Assembly: GCF_012328925.1 (NCBI RefSeq)
Contig: NZ_JAAXLS010000052.1
Span: 1 to 46,429, forward strand
From: Amycolatopsis acididurans
GTDB lineage: Bacteria; Actinomycetota; Actinomycetes; Mycobacteriales; Pseudonocardiaceae
Length of the DNA stretch: 46,429 bases
Direction of reading: 5' to 3'
Each line of letters opens with the position of its first letter. The first letter of the stretch is position 1. Below are positions 33,563-40,514 of this stretch, in pieces. A program made the position numbers and the translations under genes. The notes below the pieces were generated by a model. It worked only from the letters and a program-made list of their open reading frames with translations. It did not search any database and was not told the origin of the DNA.

Positions 33563-34441
33563 TCACCGGACCCGGTCACGGTAGTACGCGGCCAGTTGAC
33601 CGGCCCGCTCGTCGTCGGCAGGCTGGGCCTGACCGTGTGCCGCGGCGAAGAGCCGGTCGAGGTGGATGTGCCAGCGGGCCAGCAGCTCCGGCACCCGGTC
33701 GGCGTCGGGCACGGTCTGCGTCAGCTCGACCCGCGACCCCAGTTCGTCGTAGTGCAGCTCCCAGCGCACCACTCCGTCCTCGGTGGCGTATTCGAGCACG
33801 CGCGGTTCCTCGGATCGGGTGAGGTTGTCACCGGACAGCCCCGCGAAGCCCTCGTCGGTGAGCAGCCGCCACACCTGCGCGCACGGCTTCCACACCAGGT
33901 CGCGCGCGAACCGGATCTCGTAACCGGCGCCGGTCTTGGTGACCTCGCCTTCGGCCAGGCCGAAGCGTTCGACGTAGCGCCCGATCGCCGTCATCGGCTC
34001 GGTGAACGGCTCGGCGGTGCGACCGTCGAGCAGCGCGGCCAGCGAGCCGAGGCAGTGGTCCCAGCCCGCCGCGTTGCGGCCCGCGGCGAGCCTGCCGATC
34101 GAACCGCCGCCCAGCGCCTGGCTGAAGTACAGCAGGCAGCCGTCGCCGTCGGGCACCAGCTCGAACCGCAGGACGTCGTGGTTCCAGCGGAACGCGAACA
34201 CCTTCGGCGGGTCGAGTTCGAGGATCTCGCCGTGACCGATGGCGTCGATGGGCGCCTCCTCGGGGAAGACGAACCGGATCGGCGCGCCGATCTTCAGCTC
34301 GGTTTCCAGCATCGCCGGGAACCAGTGCTTCAGCTCGGCGGGCTCCGACACGGCCCGCCACACCTTCTTGACGGGATGCGCGAAGCGTCGTTCGAACCGC
34401 AGGACCGGCGCACCGCCGACGGTTTCCAGATTCGCGTCCAC
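33563..34441 (-). CDS. SRPBCC (AHSA1-like) protein, two-domain
   Basis: A 292-residue protein with two START/Bet v1-like halves. The first (about 10-140) begins LRFERRFAHPVKKVWRAVSEPAELKHWFP, the standard AHSA1 opening. The second (about 165-270) contains YEIRFARDLVWKPCAQVWRLLTDEGF. These folds bind hydrophobic ligands in a cavity; the function is not assigned. GTG start with an AAGGGGA SD, 4 nt after the ArsR-type regulator stop. ArsR-SRPBCC operons are common in actinomycetes, with the regulator controlling the pair. Confidence 0.86.
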   Translation of the reverse strand: MDANLETVGGAPVLRFERRFAHPVKKVWRAVSEPAELKHWFPAMLETELKIGAPIRFVFPEEAPIDAIGHGEILELDPPKVFAFRWNHDVLRFELVPDGDGCLLYFSQALGGGSIGRLAAGRNAAGWDHCLGSLAALLDGRTAEPFTEPMTAIGRYVERFGLAEGEVTKTGAGYEIRFARDLVWKPCAQVWRLLTDEGFAGLSGDNLTRSEEPRVLEYATEDGVVRWELHYDELGSRVELTQTVPDADRVPELLARWHIHLDRLFAAAHGQAQPADDERAGQLAAYYRDRVR

Positions 34442-34445
34442 TGAT

Positions 34446-34763
34446 TCAGTCCCCTTCGTCGGGCATGGAGTCCAGGTGCCGTTCGAGGGCGTCCAGGCTC
34501 GCGTTCCACATCGCCCGGTACGGCGCGAGCCACGCGTCCAGCTCGGCCAGCGGTTCCAGCCGCAGCCGGTACCACCGGCGCTGCGCGTCCTGCCGGACCT
34601 CGACCAGACCCGCCTCGCGCAGCACCTTCAGGTGTTTGGACACCGCGGGCTGCGCCAGCGACAGTCGCTCGACCAGATCGTTGACCGGCCGCTCGCCGGT
34701 GCGCAGCAGATCGAGGATCTCGCGGCGCCGGGGTTCGGCCAGCACCTCGAACGTTGATGCCAT
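34446..34763 (-). CDS. ArsR-family transcriptional regulator
   Basis: A 105-residue winged-helix protein. FEVLAEPRRREILDLLRTGERPVNDLVERLSLAQPAVSKHLKVLREAGLVEVRQDAQRRWYRL covers the whole HTH (residues about 5-67), with SLAQPAVSKHLKVL as the recognition helix. The metal-binding cysteines of ArsR/SmtB (ELCVCDL) are absent, so it belongs to the non-metal subgroup paired with SRPBCC proteins. First gene of the regulator-SRPBCC operon. Direct GGAATAT repeats lie next to the start codon. Confidence 0.92.
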   Translation of the reverse strand: MASTFEVLAEPRRREILDLLRTGERPVNDLVERLSLAQPAVSKHLKVLREAGLVEVRQDAQRRWYRLRLEPLAELDAWLAPYRAMWNASLDALERHLDSMPDEGD

Positions 34764-34767
34764 GTCA

Positions 34768-34790
34768 GGAATATACCCGTGGAGGAATAT
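34768..34790 (-). promoter_or_regulatory. GGAATAT direct repeat upstream of arsR
   Basis: Two GGAATAT copies (34768-34774 and 34784-34790) with a 16-bp period lie in the 33-nt gap between the AraC-type gene stop and the ArsR-type gene start. It is a candidate autoregulatory operator. Confidence 0.4.
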
Positions 34791-34796
34791 GCGCTG

Positions 34797-35597
34797 TCAA
34801 GGGCGCTGGAAGACCCCCGGCGTCACGCCGTAGCAGCGCTTGAACCAGCGCGTGAGGTGGGCCTGGTCGGCGAACCCGGCCGCGAGCGCCGCGTCGGCGG
34901 GTGGCGCGCCCGTCGCGAGCAGCCGCCGCGCTTCGCGCAGCCGGACCTGTCGCTGGTAGTCGCTGGGCGCCATGCCGTAGGCGGTGACGAACCCGCGATG
35001 CAACGCGTACCGGCTGCAGCCGGCCGCCTCGGCGAGGTCGTCGGCACGAAGATCCCGCGCGTACTCGGCGTCGAGCAACTCGCGGACGCGGCGCACCCCG
35101 ACGGGCAGCGCACGCGACCGGACCGGCCGGGTCGCGCCCCGCCCGACCAGCGCGCGCACGGTCGCGCCGAGCGCCTCGTCCTGCGCGAGCCCGCTGTCGG
35201 CGAACGCCGCGTGCAGCCGCCGCAGCGCGCCGGCGAGCACGGCGTCGGTCAGTACCGGCTCGACGAACAAGGGCAGCCCGACCGGGCGCTGTGCCGCGTC
35301 GCCGAGCACGTCCCGGATCAACTCCGGTCCGATGTGGACGATGCGGTAGGTGAAGCCGTCCGCGATCGCCGGATGGCCGTCGTGCGGTTCGTCGGGATTG
35401 AACGCCATCACCATCCCGGCGGCGCTGGTGCGCGCCGCGCCCCGGCAGGTGAACGCCTGTGCGCCGGCCTCGGTGACGCCGAACGAGTACGTGTCGTGGC
35501 TGTGCCGGTGGTAGACGTGCCGTTCGAAATGGGCGTGCATGGCTTCCAGCGGACGGTCGGGAGCCCGCCAGTAGTTCGCCCAGTCGCCCTCGGCCAC
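34797..35597 (-). CDS. AraC-family transcriptional regulator
   Basis: A 266-residue regulator. The N-terminal cupin-like AraC ligand domain (about 20-135) includes HRHSHDTYSFGVTEAG and FNPDEPHDGHPA. The C-terminal double HTH (about 170-265) includes DLAEAAGCSRYALHRGFVTAYGMAPSDY and ARRLLATGAPPADAALAAGFADQAHLTRWFKRCYGVTPGVF. GTG start. Its promoter overlaps that of the divergent F420 oxidoreductase gene (22 nt between starts), so it probably controls that operon, including the DUF2000 gene, a frequent partner of AraC regulators. Confidence 0.9.
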   Translation of the reverse strand: MAEGDWANYWRAPDRPLEAMHAHFERHVYHRHSHDTYSFGVTEAGAQAFTCRGAARTSAAGMVMAFNPDEPHDGHPAIADGFTYRIVHIGPELIRDVLGDAAQRPVGLPLFVEPVLTDAVLAGALRRLHAAFADSGLAQDEALGATVRALVGRGATRPVRSRALPVGVRRVRELLDAEYARDLRADDLAEAAGCSRYALHRGFVTAYGMAPSDYQRQVRLREARRLLATGAPPADAALAAGFADQAHLTRWFKRCYGVTPGVFQRP

Positions 35598-35603
35598 ATT
35601 CCG

Positions 35604-35613
35604 ATCCTAGGCT
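35604..35613. promoter_or_regulatory. Overlapping divergent -10 elements (AraC / F420 oxidoreductase)
   Basis: The plus strand has TAGGCT (35608-35613) with 6 nt to the ATG at 35620. The minus strand has TAGGAT (35609-35604) with 6 nt to the GTG at 35597. The two hexamers overlap at the palindromic CTAG, and both give leaderless transcripts. No clear -35 is seen for either. Confidence 0.45.
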
Positions 35614-35619
35614 GAGCGC

Positions 35620-36606
35620 ATGCGCTTCGGACTCTTCGTGCCACAGGGATGGCGCCTGGACCTCGCCGGAATCGACCCCGCCGACCACTGGGCCACCATG
35701 CTCGACCTCGCCCGGTTCGCCGAGGCGGGACCGTTCGAGTCGATCTGGGTCTACGACCACTTCCACACCGTGCCCGTGCCGACCGACGAGGCGACACACG
35801 AGGCGTGGAGCCTGATGGCCGCGTTCGGTGCCGCGACCCGGCGCGTGCGGCTCGGGCAGATGTGCACCTGCATGGGCTACCGCAACCCGGCGTATCTCGC
35901 GAAGGTCGCCGCCACGATCGACGTGATCTCGGGTGGCCGCGTGGAGATGGGCATCGGCGCGGGCTGGTACGAGCACGAATGGCGGGCCTACGGCTACGGC
36001 TTCCCCTCCGCCGGCGAGCGGCTGGGCCAGCTGGAGGAGGGCGTGCGGATCATGCGCGACCTGTGGACCACCGGCACGGCGACGCTGCAGGGCAGGCACT
36101 ACCAGGTCGATGGCGCCATCTGCCGGCCGCTTCCGTTGCAGGACGGCGGGATTCCACTGTGGATCGCGGGTGGCGGGGAGAAGAAGACGCTGCGCATCGC
36201 GGCCCGGTTCGCCGCCTACACCAACTTCGCCGGCAATCCCGGCGAGTTCGAGCACAAGTCGGAGGTGCTGGCCGCGCACTGCCGCGATCTCGGCACCGAC
36301 TTCGACGCGATCGTGCGCTCGGCCAACTACAACGTGGTGATCGGCGAGACCGAGAAGGACGTGCGGGACCGGCTTTCCTGGATGCGCTCGCATCACGCGA
36401 AGTACGTGCCCGGCGACCGGGTGGACGCGATGATCGCGGCCGCCGAGCGCGGACCGCTCGTCGGCACGCCGGAGCGGATCGTCGAGCGGCTGACCGAACT
36501 GCGCGACCTCGGCATGACCTACGCGATCACGAACTTCGCGGAGGCGGCCTATGACCGTTCCGGGATCGAGCTGTTCACGAACAAGGTCGTTCCCGCGCTG
36601 AGCTGA
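35620..36606 (+). CDS. LLM-class, probably F420-dependent, oxidoreductase
   Basis: A 328-residue luciferase-like TIM-barrel enzyme. MRFGLFVPQGW at the start, FESIWVYDHFHTVP, TRRVRLGQMCTCMGYRNPAYLAKVAATIDVISGGRVEMGIGAGWYEHEW (the cofactor-binding core), and PLWIAGGGEKKTLRIAARFA match the mycobacterial F420-dependent group. The substrate is unknown. First gene of a rightward run with a DUF2000 gene (51-nt gap) and a serine hydrolase gene; divergent from an AraC regulator. Confidence 0.92.
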   Translation: MRFGLFVPQGWRLDLAGIDPADHWATMLDLARFAEAGPFESIWVYDHFHTVPVPTDEATHEAWSLMAAFGAATRRVRLGQMCTCMGYRNPAYLAKVAATIDVISGGRVEMGIGAGWYEHEWRAYGYGFPSAGERLGQLEEGVRIMRDLWTTGTATLQGRHYQVDGAICRPLPLQDGGIPLWIAGGGEKKTLRIAARFAAYTNFAGNPGEFEHKSEVLAAHCRDLGTDFDAIVRSANYNVVIGETEKDVRDRLSWMRSHHAKYVPGDRVDAMIAAAERGPLVGTPERIVERLTELRDLGMTYAITNFAEAAYDRSGIELFTNKVVPALS

Positions 36607-36657
36607 CGCCGCACGAGCGTTCAAGACGGCGGCCGGCTCGCCGGGCACGCTGGCCGC

Positions 36658-37068
36658 ATGAGTGCGAAGACGAAGATCGCCGTAGTGGTCAGGGACGACC
36701 TGGCCGCCTGGCAGCGGCTGAACGTGACCGCGTTCGTGGTCAGCGGCGTCGCCGCCCGCGTCCCGGAGACGATCGGCGAGGACTACGAGGACGGCTCCGG
36801 GAAGCGGTACCTGCCGATGTTCGGCCAGCCCGTGCTGGTGTACGCCGCGGATGCCGAAGCGCTCACGGCCGCGCACGCGAAGGCCGTGGAGCGGGACCTG
36901 GCGATCGCGGTCTACACCGACGAGCTGTTCGCCACCAACAACGACGTGGACAACCGGGCCGCCGTGCGCGCGGCGCCGACGGAGAAGCTCGCGCTCGCCG
37001 GGTTCGCCGTGCACGGCGGCCGGAACGCGGTCGACAAGGCGCTCAAGGGGCTGAGCCTGCATCCTTGA
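36658..37068 (+). CDS. DUF2000 family protein
   Basis: A 136-residue small protein. KIAVVVRDDLAAWQRLNVTAFVVSGVA at the N-terminus and a VYADDAEAL-type middle, followed by RDLAIAVYTDELFATNNDVDNRAAV, are typical of DUF2000, a peptidyl-tRNA hydrolase-like fold of unknown function often found beside AraC regulators. It ends 3 nt before the next gene, so they are co-translated. Confidence 0.9.
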   Translation: MSAKTKIAVVVRDDLAAWQRLNVTAFVVSGVAARVPETIGEDYEDGSGKRYLPMFGQPVLVYAADAEALTAAHAKAVERDLAIAVYTDELFATNNDVDNRAAVRAAPTEKLALAGFAVHGGRNAVDKALKGLSLHP

Positions 37069-37071
37069 GGA

Positions 37072-38253
37072 ATGACTCTGTCGAAAACCCGGCTCAGACG
37101 ACTGCAGAACCTGCTGGCCCGGCACGTCGAAAGCGGTGCGCTGCCCGGCCTCGTCACGATGGTCGGCCACCGCGACGAGGTGCACGTGGACGTGCTCGGG
37201 GCGCAGTCCTTCGACGGCGCGCCGATGCGCCGCGACACGCTGTTCCGGATCAGCTCGATGAGCAAACCGGTTACCGCCGCCGGGGCGATGACCCTGGTCG
37301 AAGAAGGCCGGCTGCGGCTCGACGATCCGGTGGACGAGCTGCTGCCCGAGCTGGCGAACCGCCAGGTGCTCGCGCGTCCCGACGGGCCGCTCACGGACAC
37401 CGTGCCCGCGGCCCGAGCGATCACGGTGCGGGATCTGCTGACCTTCCGGCTCGGCTTCGGCCACCTGTACGGGGTTCCGGCCGACACTCCGATCCTGCGC
37501 GCGGCCAACGACCGGAAGATCGGCATGGGGCCGCCGGATCCGCAGGGATACCCGGAGCCCGACGAGTGGCTGCGCCGCCTCGGTGAGCTGCCGCTGATGG
37601 TGCAGCCGGGCGAGAAATGGCTCTACCACACCGGTGCCGACATTCTCGGCGTGCTGCTCGCGCGGGTCAGCGGGCAGTCGCTGGAGGCGTTCCTGCGCGA
37701 GCGGCTGTTCACGCCACTGGGGATGAACGACACCCATTTCAGCGTTCCGGCGGACAAACTCGACCGGTTCGCGGCGAGCTACGGGCCCGGCGGCGAGCTG
37801 TGGGACGAGGCCGCGACCGGCCAGTGGAGCCGTCCGGTGCCGTTCGAGTCCGGTGGCGCCGGTCTGGTGTCCACAGTGGACAACTTCGGCGCGTTCGCGA
37901 ACATGATGCTGCGCAAGGGGAAGTACCGTGGAGAGCGAATCCTGTCGCGTCCCGCCGTGGAACTGATGACGATGGATCACCTCACCGCCGGCCAGAAAGC
38001 GGTTTCCGGATTCTTTCCGGGTTACTTCGACACGCGCGGCTGGGGCTTCGGCGTGGCGGTGGCGACGGCGCGGACCGAGCTGTACACCACCCCGGGCCGG
38101 TACGGCTGGGACGGCGGGCTCGGCACGACCTGGCAGGCCGATCCGGCCGAGGACCTGACCGCGGTGATGATGACGCAGCTCGCCGGTTTTCCGGAGATCT
38201 CCCCGGTGTACCGGGATTTCTGGACGGGCGTGTATCAGTCGATCGACGACTGA
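37072..38253 (+). CDS. Serine hydrolase of the beta-lactamase/class C family
   Basis: A 393-residue penicillin-binding-protein-fold hydrolase (esterase, peptidase or beta-lactamase-like). The nucleophile motif SxxK is Ser62-Met-Ser-Lys65, the tyrosine motif YHT is at 185-187 (YxN in many relatives), and RYGWDGGLGTTW near 345 lies where the third motif falls. There is no signal peptide, so it is probably cytosolic and more likely an esterase than an antibiotic-resistance enzyme. It overlaps the convergent peptide deformylase gene by 19 bp at the 3' end. Confidence 0.88.
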   Translation: MTLSKTRLRRLQNLLARHVESGALPGLVTMVGHRDEVHVDVLGAQSFDGAPMRRDTLFRISSMSKPVTAAGAMTLVEEGRLRLDDPVDELLPELANRQVLARPDGPLTDTVPAARAITVRDLLTFRLGFGHLYGVPADTPILRAANDRKIGMGPPDPQGYPEPDEWLRRLGELPLMVQPGEKWLYHTGADILGVLLARVSGQSLEAFLRERLFTPLGMNDTHFSVPADKLDRFAASYGPGGELWDEAATGQWSRPVPFESGGAGLVSTVDNFGAFANMMLRKGKYRGERILSRPAVELMTMDHLTAGQKAVSGFFPGYFDTRGWGFGVAVATARTELYTTPGRYGWDGGLGTTWQADPAEDLTAVMMTQLAGFPEISPVYRDFWTGVYQSIDD

Positions 38254-38831
38254 AGCTTGCCCGCCAGCTCCGCGCGTCGGGCGAGCACCTCGTCCCGCTG
38301 TTCGGACATCTCCCGCAGAATGCGCTTGCGCGTGCGCTTGGGAAGGCGGTCGATGTAGAGCTGCCCGGACAGGTGGTCGGTCTCGTGCTGCAGGCAGCGC
38401 GCGAAGTAGCCGGTGCCCTCGACCGTGATCCGGTTGCCGTCCTTGTCCTGCCCGTGCACGACGGCGCGATCCGGCCGCGCCAGTTCGGTGTACGGGCCGG
38501 GCACGGACAGGCAGCCTTCGGGAACCTCGACCAGTTTCCGTTCCGCCGAGGGCAGTTCCTCCAGCACCGGGTTCGCGATGTGGCCCACGTGCCGCTCGCC
38601 GTGCTCGTCGGCGCAGTCGTAGACGAACAGCCGCAGATCGACGTCGACCTGGTTGGCGGCGAGCCCCACGCCCTCCGCGACGTACATCGTGGTGAACATG
38701 TCGTCGATGAGCTTCGACAGCTCCTCGGTGCCGAACTCCGTGACGTCCCGGCACGGGCGGGCGAGCACCTCCTCGCCCACGACCGTGATGCGGCGGACGG
38801 ATCCGCGCTGCGCCTCAGGCGGCAACGGCAT
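38235..38831 (-). CDS. def: Peptide deformylase
   Basis: Removes the formyl group from nascent proteins; a metalloenzyme of 198 residues. The three motifs are intact: GVGLAANQ (54-61), EGCLS (105-109, ligand Cys107), and QHETDHL (148-154, with His149, Glu150, His153). The C-terminal Arg/Lys-rich extension is usual in actinobacteria. The ATG at 38831 has a GGGAGAA SD; an in-frame upstream extension is rejected. It is divergent from an HTH-macrodomain gene pair across a promoter with twin palindromes. Confidence 0.94.
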   Translation of the reverse strand: MPLPPEAQRGSVRRITVVGEEVLARPCRDVTEFGTEELSKLIDDMFTTMYVAEGVGLAANQVDVDLRLFVYDCADEHGERHVGHIANPVLEELPSAERKLVEVPEGCLSVPGPYTELARPDRAVVHGQDKDGNRITVEGTGYFARCLQHETDHLSGQLYIDRLPKRTRKRILREMSEQRDEVLARRAELAGKLQSSID

Positions 38832-38860
38832 GGTGTTCTCCCTGGTCAGCTTGACGAGCG

Positions 38861-38887
38861 CTTTGCAAAGTAGCACACTTTGCAAAG
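38861..38887. promoter_or_regulatory. Twin CTTTGCAAAG palindromes in the def/HTH divergent promoter
   Basis: Two copies of the perfect 10-bp palindrome CTTTGCAAAG (38861-38870 and 38878-38887) with a 17-bp period. The second is extended to ACTTTGCAAAGT and overlaps the GTG start of the HTH gene. The arrangement is that of a dimeric-repressor operator; the adjacent HTH protein is the obvious candidate. Confidence 0.7.
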
Positions 38888-39366
38888 TGACGTCCGAGGA
38901 TCAGGCCACGCTGCCCGAGCATCCGGTGCGGGTCGCGCTGCTCGATCTGCTCGCGAGCGAGGGCACGGTCACGTCCACCCGCGCGGCCGCGCGGCTCGGC
39001 TACAGCTCGGGCCTGTGCTCGTTCCACCTCCGCAGGCTGGCCCAGGCCGGGTTGATCGAGGAGGCGCCGAGTACCGACGGCCGCGCGCGCCCGTGGCGGC
39101 TGCGCTGGGACCTGCCGGAACAACCCGATCCCGATCTGGACGACTACCGGCGCTGGCTGGCCCGCCGTCCGCACGCCCCGGCCCGATGGCGGCGGGACGA
39201 GGCGGTCACCGCGGTGGTGAACCTGACGCCGCGCGAAATGCGGGAACTGGCAACGGAAATCGAGGCGCTGGTCGCCCGTTACGAATCGCGCGGCAAACGC
39301 CGGGGCATGAAGCCGGTCGCGGTCGTCGCCAGGATGTTCCCGTTGCTGGAGGCCGAAAATGATTGA
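38887..39366 (+). CDS. Winged-helix (ArsR-like) transcriptional regulator
   Basis: A 159-residue regulator: EHPVRVALLDLLASEGTVTSTRAAARLGYSSGLCSFHLRRLAQAGLIEEAPSTDGRARPWRL (about 11-70) is an ArsR-like winged helix, followed by a helical C-terminal region (about 90-155) that may carry an effector or dimerisation function. The GTG at 38887 lies inside a palindromic operator and the transcript may be leaderless. Its last codons overlap the macrodomain gene start by 8 nt, so the two are translated together. Confidence 0.85.
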   Translation: MTSEDQATLPEHPVRVALLDLLASEGTVTSTRAAARLGYSSGLCSFHLRRLAQAGLIEEAPSTDGRARPWRLRWDLPEQPDPDLDDYRRWLARRPHAPARWRRDEAVTAVVNLTPREMRELATEIEALVARYESRGKRRGMKPVAVVARMFPLLEAEND

Positions 39367-39883
39367 GCTGGTTCAGGGCGACATCACCGAGCAGGACCTC
39401 GACGTGGTGGTCAACGCCGCGAACTCGTCGCTGCTCGGCGGCGGCGGGGTGGACGGCGCCATCCACCGCAGGGGCGGTCCGGAGATCCTGGCCGAATGCC
39501 GGTCACTGCGTGCTGATCGCTATCCCGACGGCCTGCCGGCCGGTGAAGCCGTCGCCACGACCGCGGGCCGGCTGCCCGCGCGATGGGTCGTGCACACCGT
39601 CGGCCCGGTGTTCTCCGCAAAAGAGGATCGCACCGCCATCCTGGCCTCGTGCTACCGGAATTCGTTGCGCGTGGCGGCGGAACTGGGTGCCGAAAGCGTC
39701 GCGTTCCCGGCGATCTCCGCCGGTGTGTACCGGTGGCCGATGGAGTCCGCCGCGCGGATCGCGCTCGGCACCGTGCTCGACCACGATCCGTTCAGGACGG
39801 TGCGGTTCGTGTTGTTCGGTGCGCAGGCCTACGACGTGTTCACCGCCGTGTGGGCGGAAATCAGGAGCGAGGCCGGGCTCTGA
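39359..39883 (+). CDS. Macrodomain protein (ADP-ribose/O-acetyl-ADP-ribose binding, probable deacetylase)
   Basis: A 174-residue MacroD-type domain. LVQGDITEQDLDVVVNAANSSLLGGGGVDGAIHRRGG contains the Asp of QGDIT, the NAAN motif and the glycine-rich loop. AISAGVYRWP and LFGAQAYDVF complete it. MacroD proteins hydrolyse O-acetyl-ADP-ribose or remove mono-ADP-ribose from proteins. All expected residues are present. The ATG start lies inside the HTH gene (8-nt overlap). Its 3' end overlaps the convergent XRE-cupin gene by 23 bp. Confidence 0.93.
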   Translation: MIELVQGDITEQDLDVVVNAANSSLLGGGGVDGAIHRRGGPEILAECRSLRADRYPDGLPAGEAVATTAGRLPARWVVHTVGPVFSAKEDRTAILASCYRNSLRVAAELGAESVAFPAISAGVYRWPMESAARIALGTVLDHDPFRTVRFVLFGAQAYDVFTAVWAEIRSEAGL

Positions 39884-40436
39884 CGTGCAGCCGCTCGCCC
39901 TGCGGTCCGAACAGGCTCAGGAACTCCACGGGGCGCTCGTCGGCGTTGCCGAACCAGTGCGGGGTACGGGTGTCGAACTCCGCCGCCTCGCCCGCCTTCA
40001 GCACGAAGTCGTGCTCGCCCAGCACCAGGCGTAGCTTGCCGTTGAGCACGTAGAGCCATTCGTAGCCCTCGTGCACCTGCGGATCCGGCACGGCGTCCAG
40101 CGGCGTCCGGCCGGCGGGCATGATCTGCTTGTACGCCTGCAGCCCGCCCGGATTGCGGGTGAGCGGGATGAACGTCATGCCGTGCCTGCTGAACGGCTGC
40201 GGGTGCACGCGCGGGTCGCCGGTGGGCGGGGCGCCGACCAGTTCGTCCAGCGGCACCCGGTAGGCCTTCGCCAGCGGCAGCAGTAACTCCAGGCTGGGTT
40301 TGCGCTGCCCCGACTCCAGGCGCGACAGCGTGCTCACCGAGATGCCCGTCGTCTCCGCGAGCGCCGTGAGCGTCACGTTGTGCTTCTTGCGCAGCGCGCG
40401 CAGGCGGGGACCGACCGCGGCGAGAACGTCCTCCAT
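39861..40436 (-). CDS. XRE-family regulator with cupin sensor domain
   Basis: A 191-residue protein. The N-terminal HTH_3 (about 10-65) has RLRALRKKHNVTLTALAETTGISVSTLSRLESGQRKPSLELLLPLAKAYRVPLDEL. The C-terminal small beta-barrel cupin (about 95-185) has HEGYEWLYVLNGKLRLVLGEHDFVLKAGEAAEFDTRTPHWFGN, with the two cupin metal-type motifs. The ATG at 40436 has AAGGG upstream. It is divergent from the thioredoxin-reductase-like gene, with operator-like TTTGnCAAA boxes between them, so it probably controls that gene. Confidence 0.9.
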   Translation of the reverse strand: MEDVLAAVGPRLRALRKKHNVTLTALAETTGISVSTLSRLESGQRKPSLELLLPLAKAYRVPLDELVGAPPTGDPRVHPQPFSRHGMTFIPLTRNPGGLQAYKQIMPAGRTPLDAVPDPQVHEGYEWLYVLNGKLRLVLGEHDFVLKAGEAAEFDTRTPHWFGNADERPVEFLSLFGPQGERLHVRARPRS

Positions 40437-40450
40437 GCCCTTATTGCAAT

Positions 40451-40472
40451 TTTGGCAAAACGGTTTGTCAAA
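40451..40472. promoter_or_regulatory. Paired TTTGnCAAA boxes between the XRE and reductase genes
   Basis: TTTGGCAAA (40451-40459) and TTTGTCAAA (40464-40472), each an odd-length palindrome, with a 13-bp period, in the 78-nt divergent gap. They are AT-rich against a GC-rich background and lie 15 nt upstream of the XRE start. Candidate XRE operators. Confidence 0.5.
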
Positions 40473-40514
40473 TCGGCAGGCTCGGGCGCACGGTGGCCGT
40501 GGAGGTGGTCTTCG

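Noticed and set aside
34765..38754. A 1,329-codon minus-strand open frame across the AraC, F420 oxidoreductase, DUF2000 and hydrolase genes
   Set aside because: It is a by-product of high GC. It has Arg/Gly/Ala-rich composition and no domains, and it lies over several well-supported genes.
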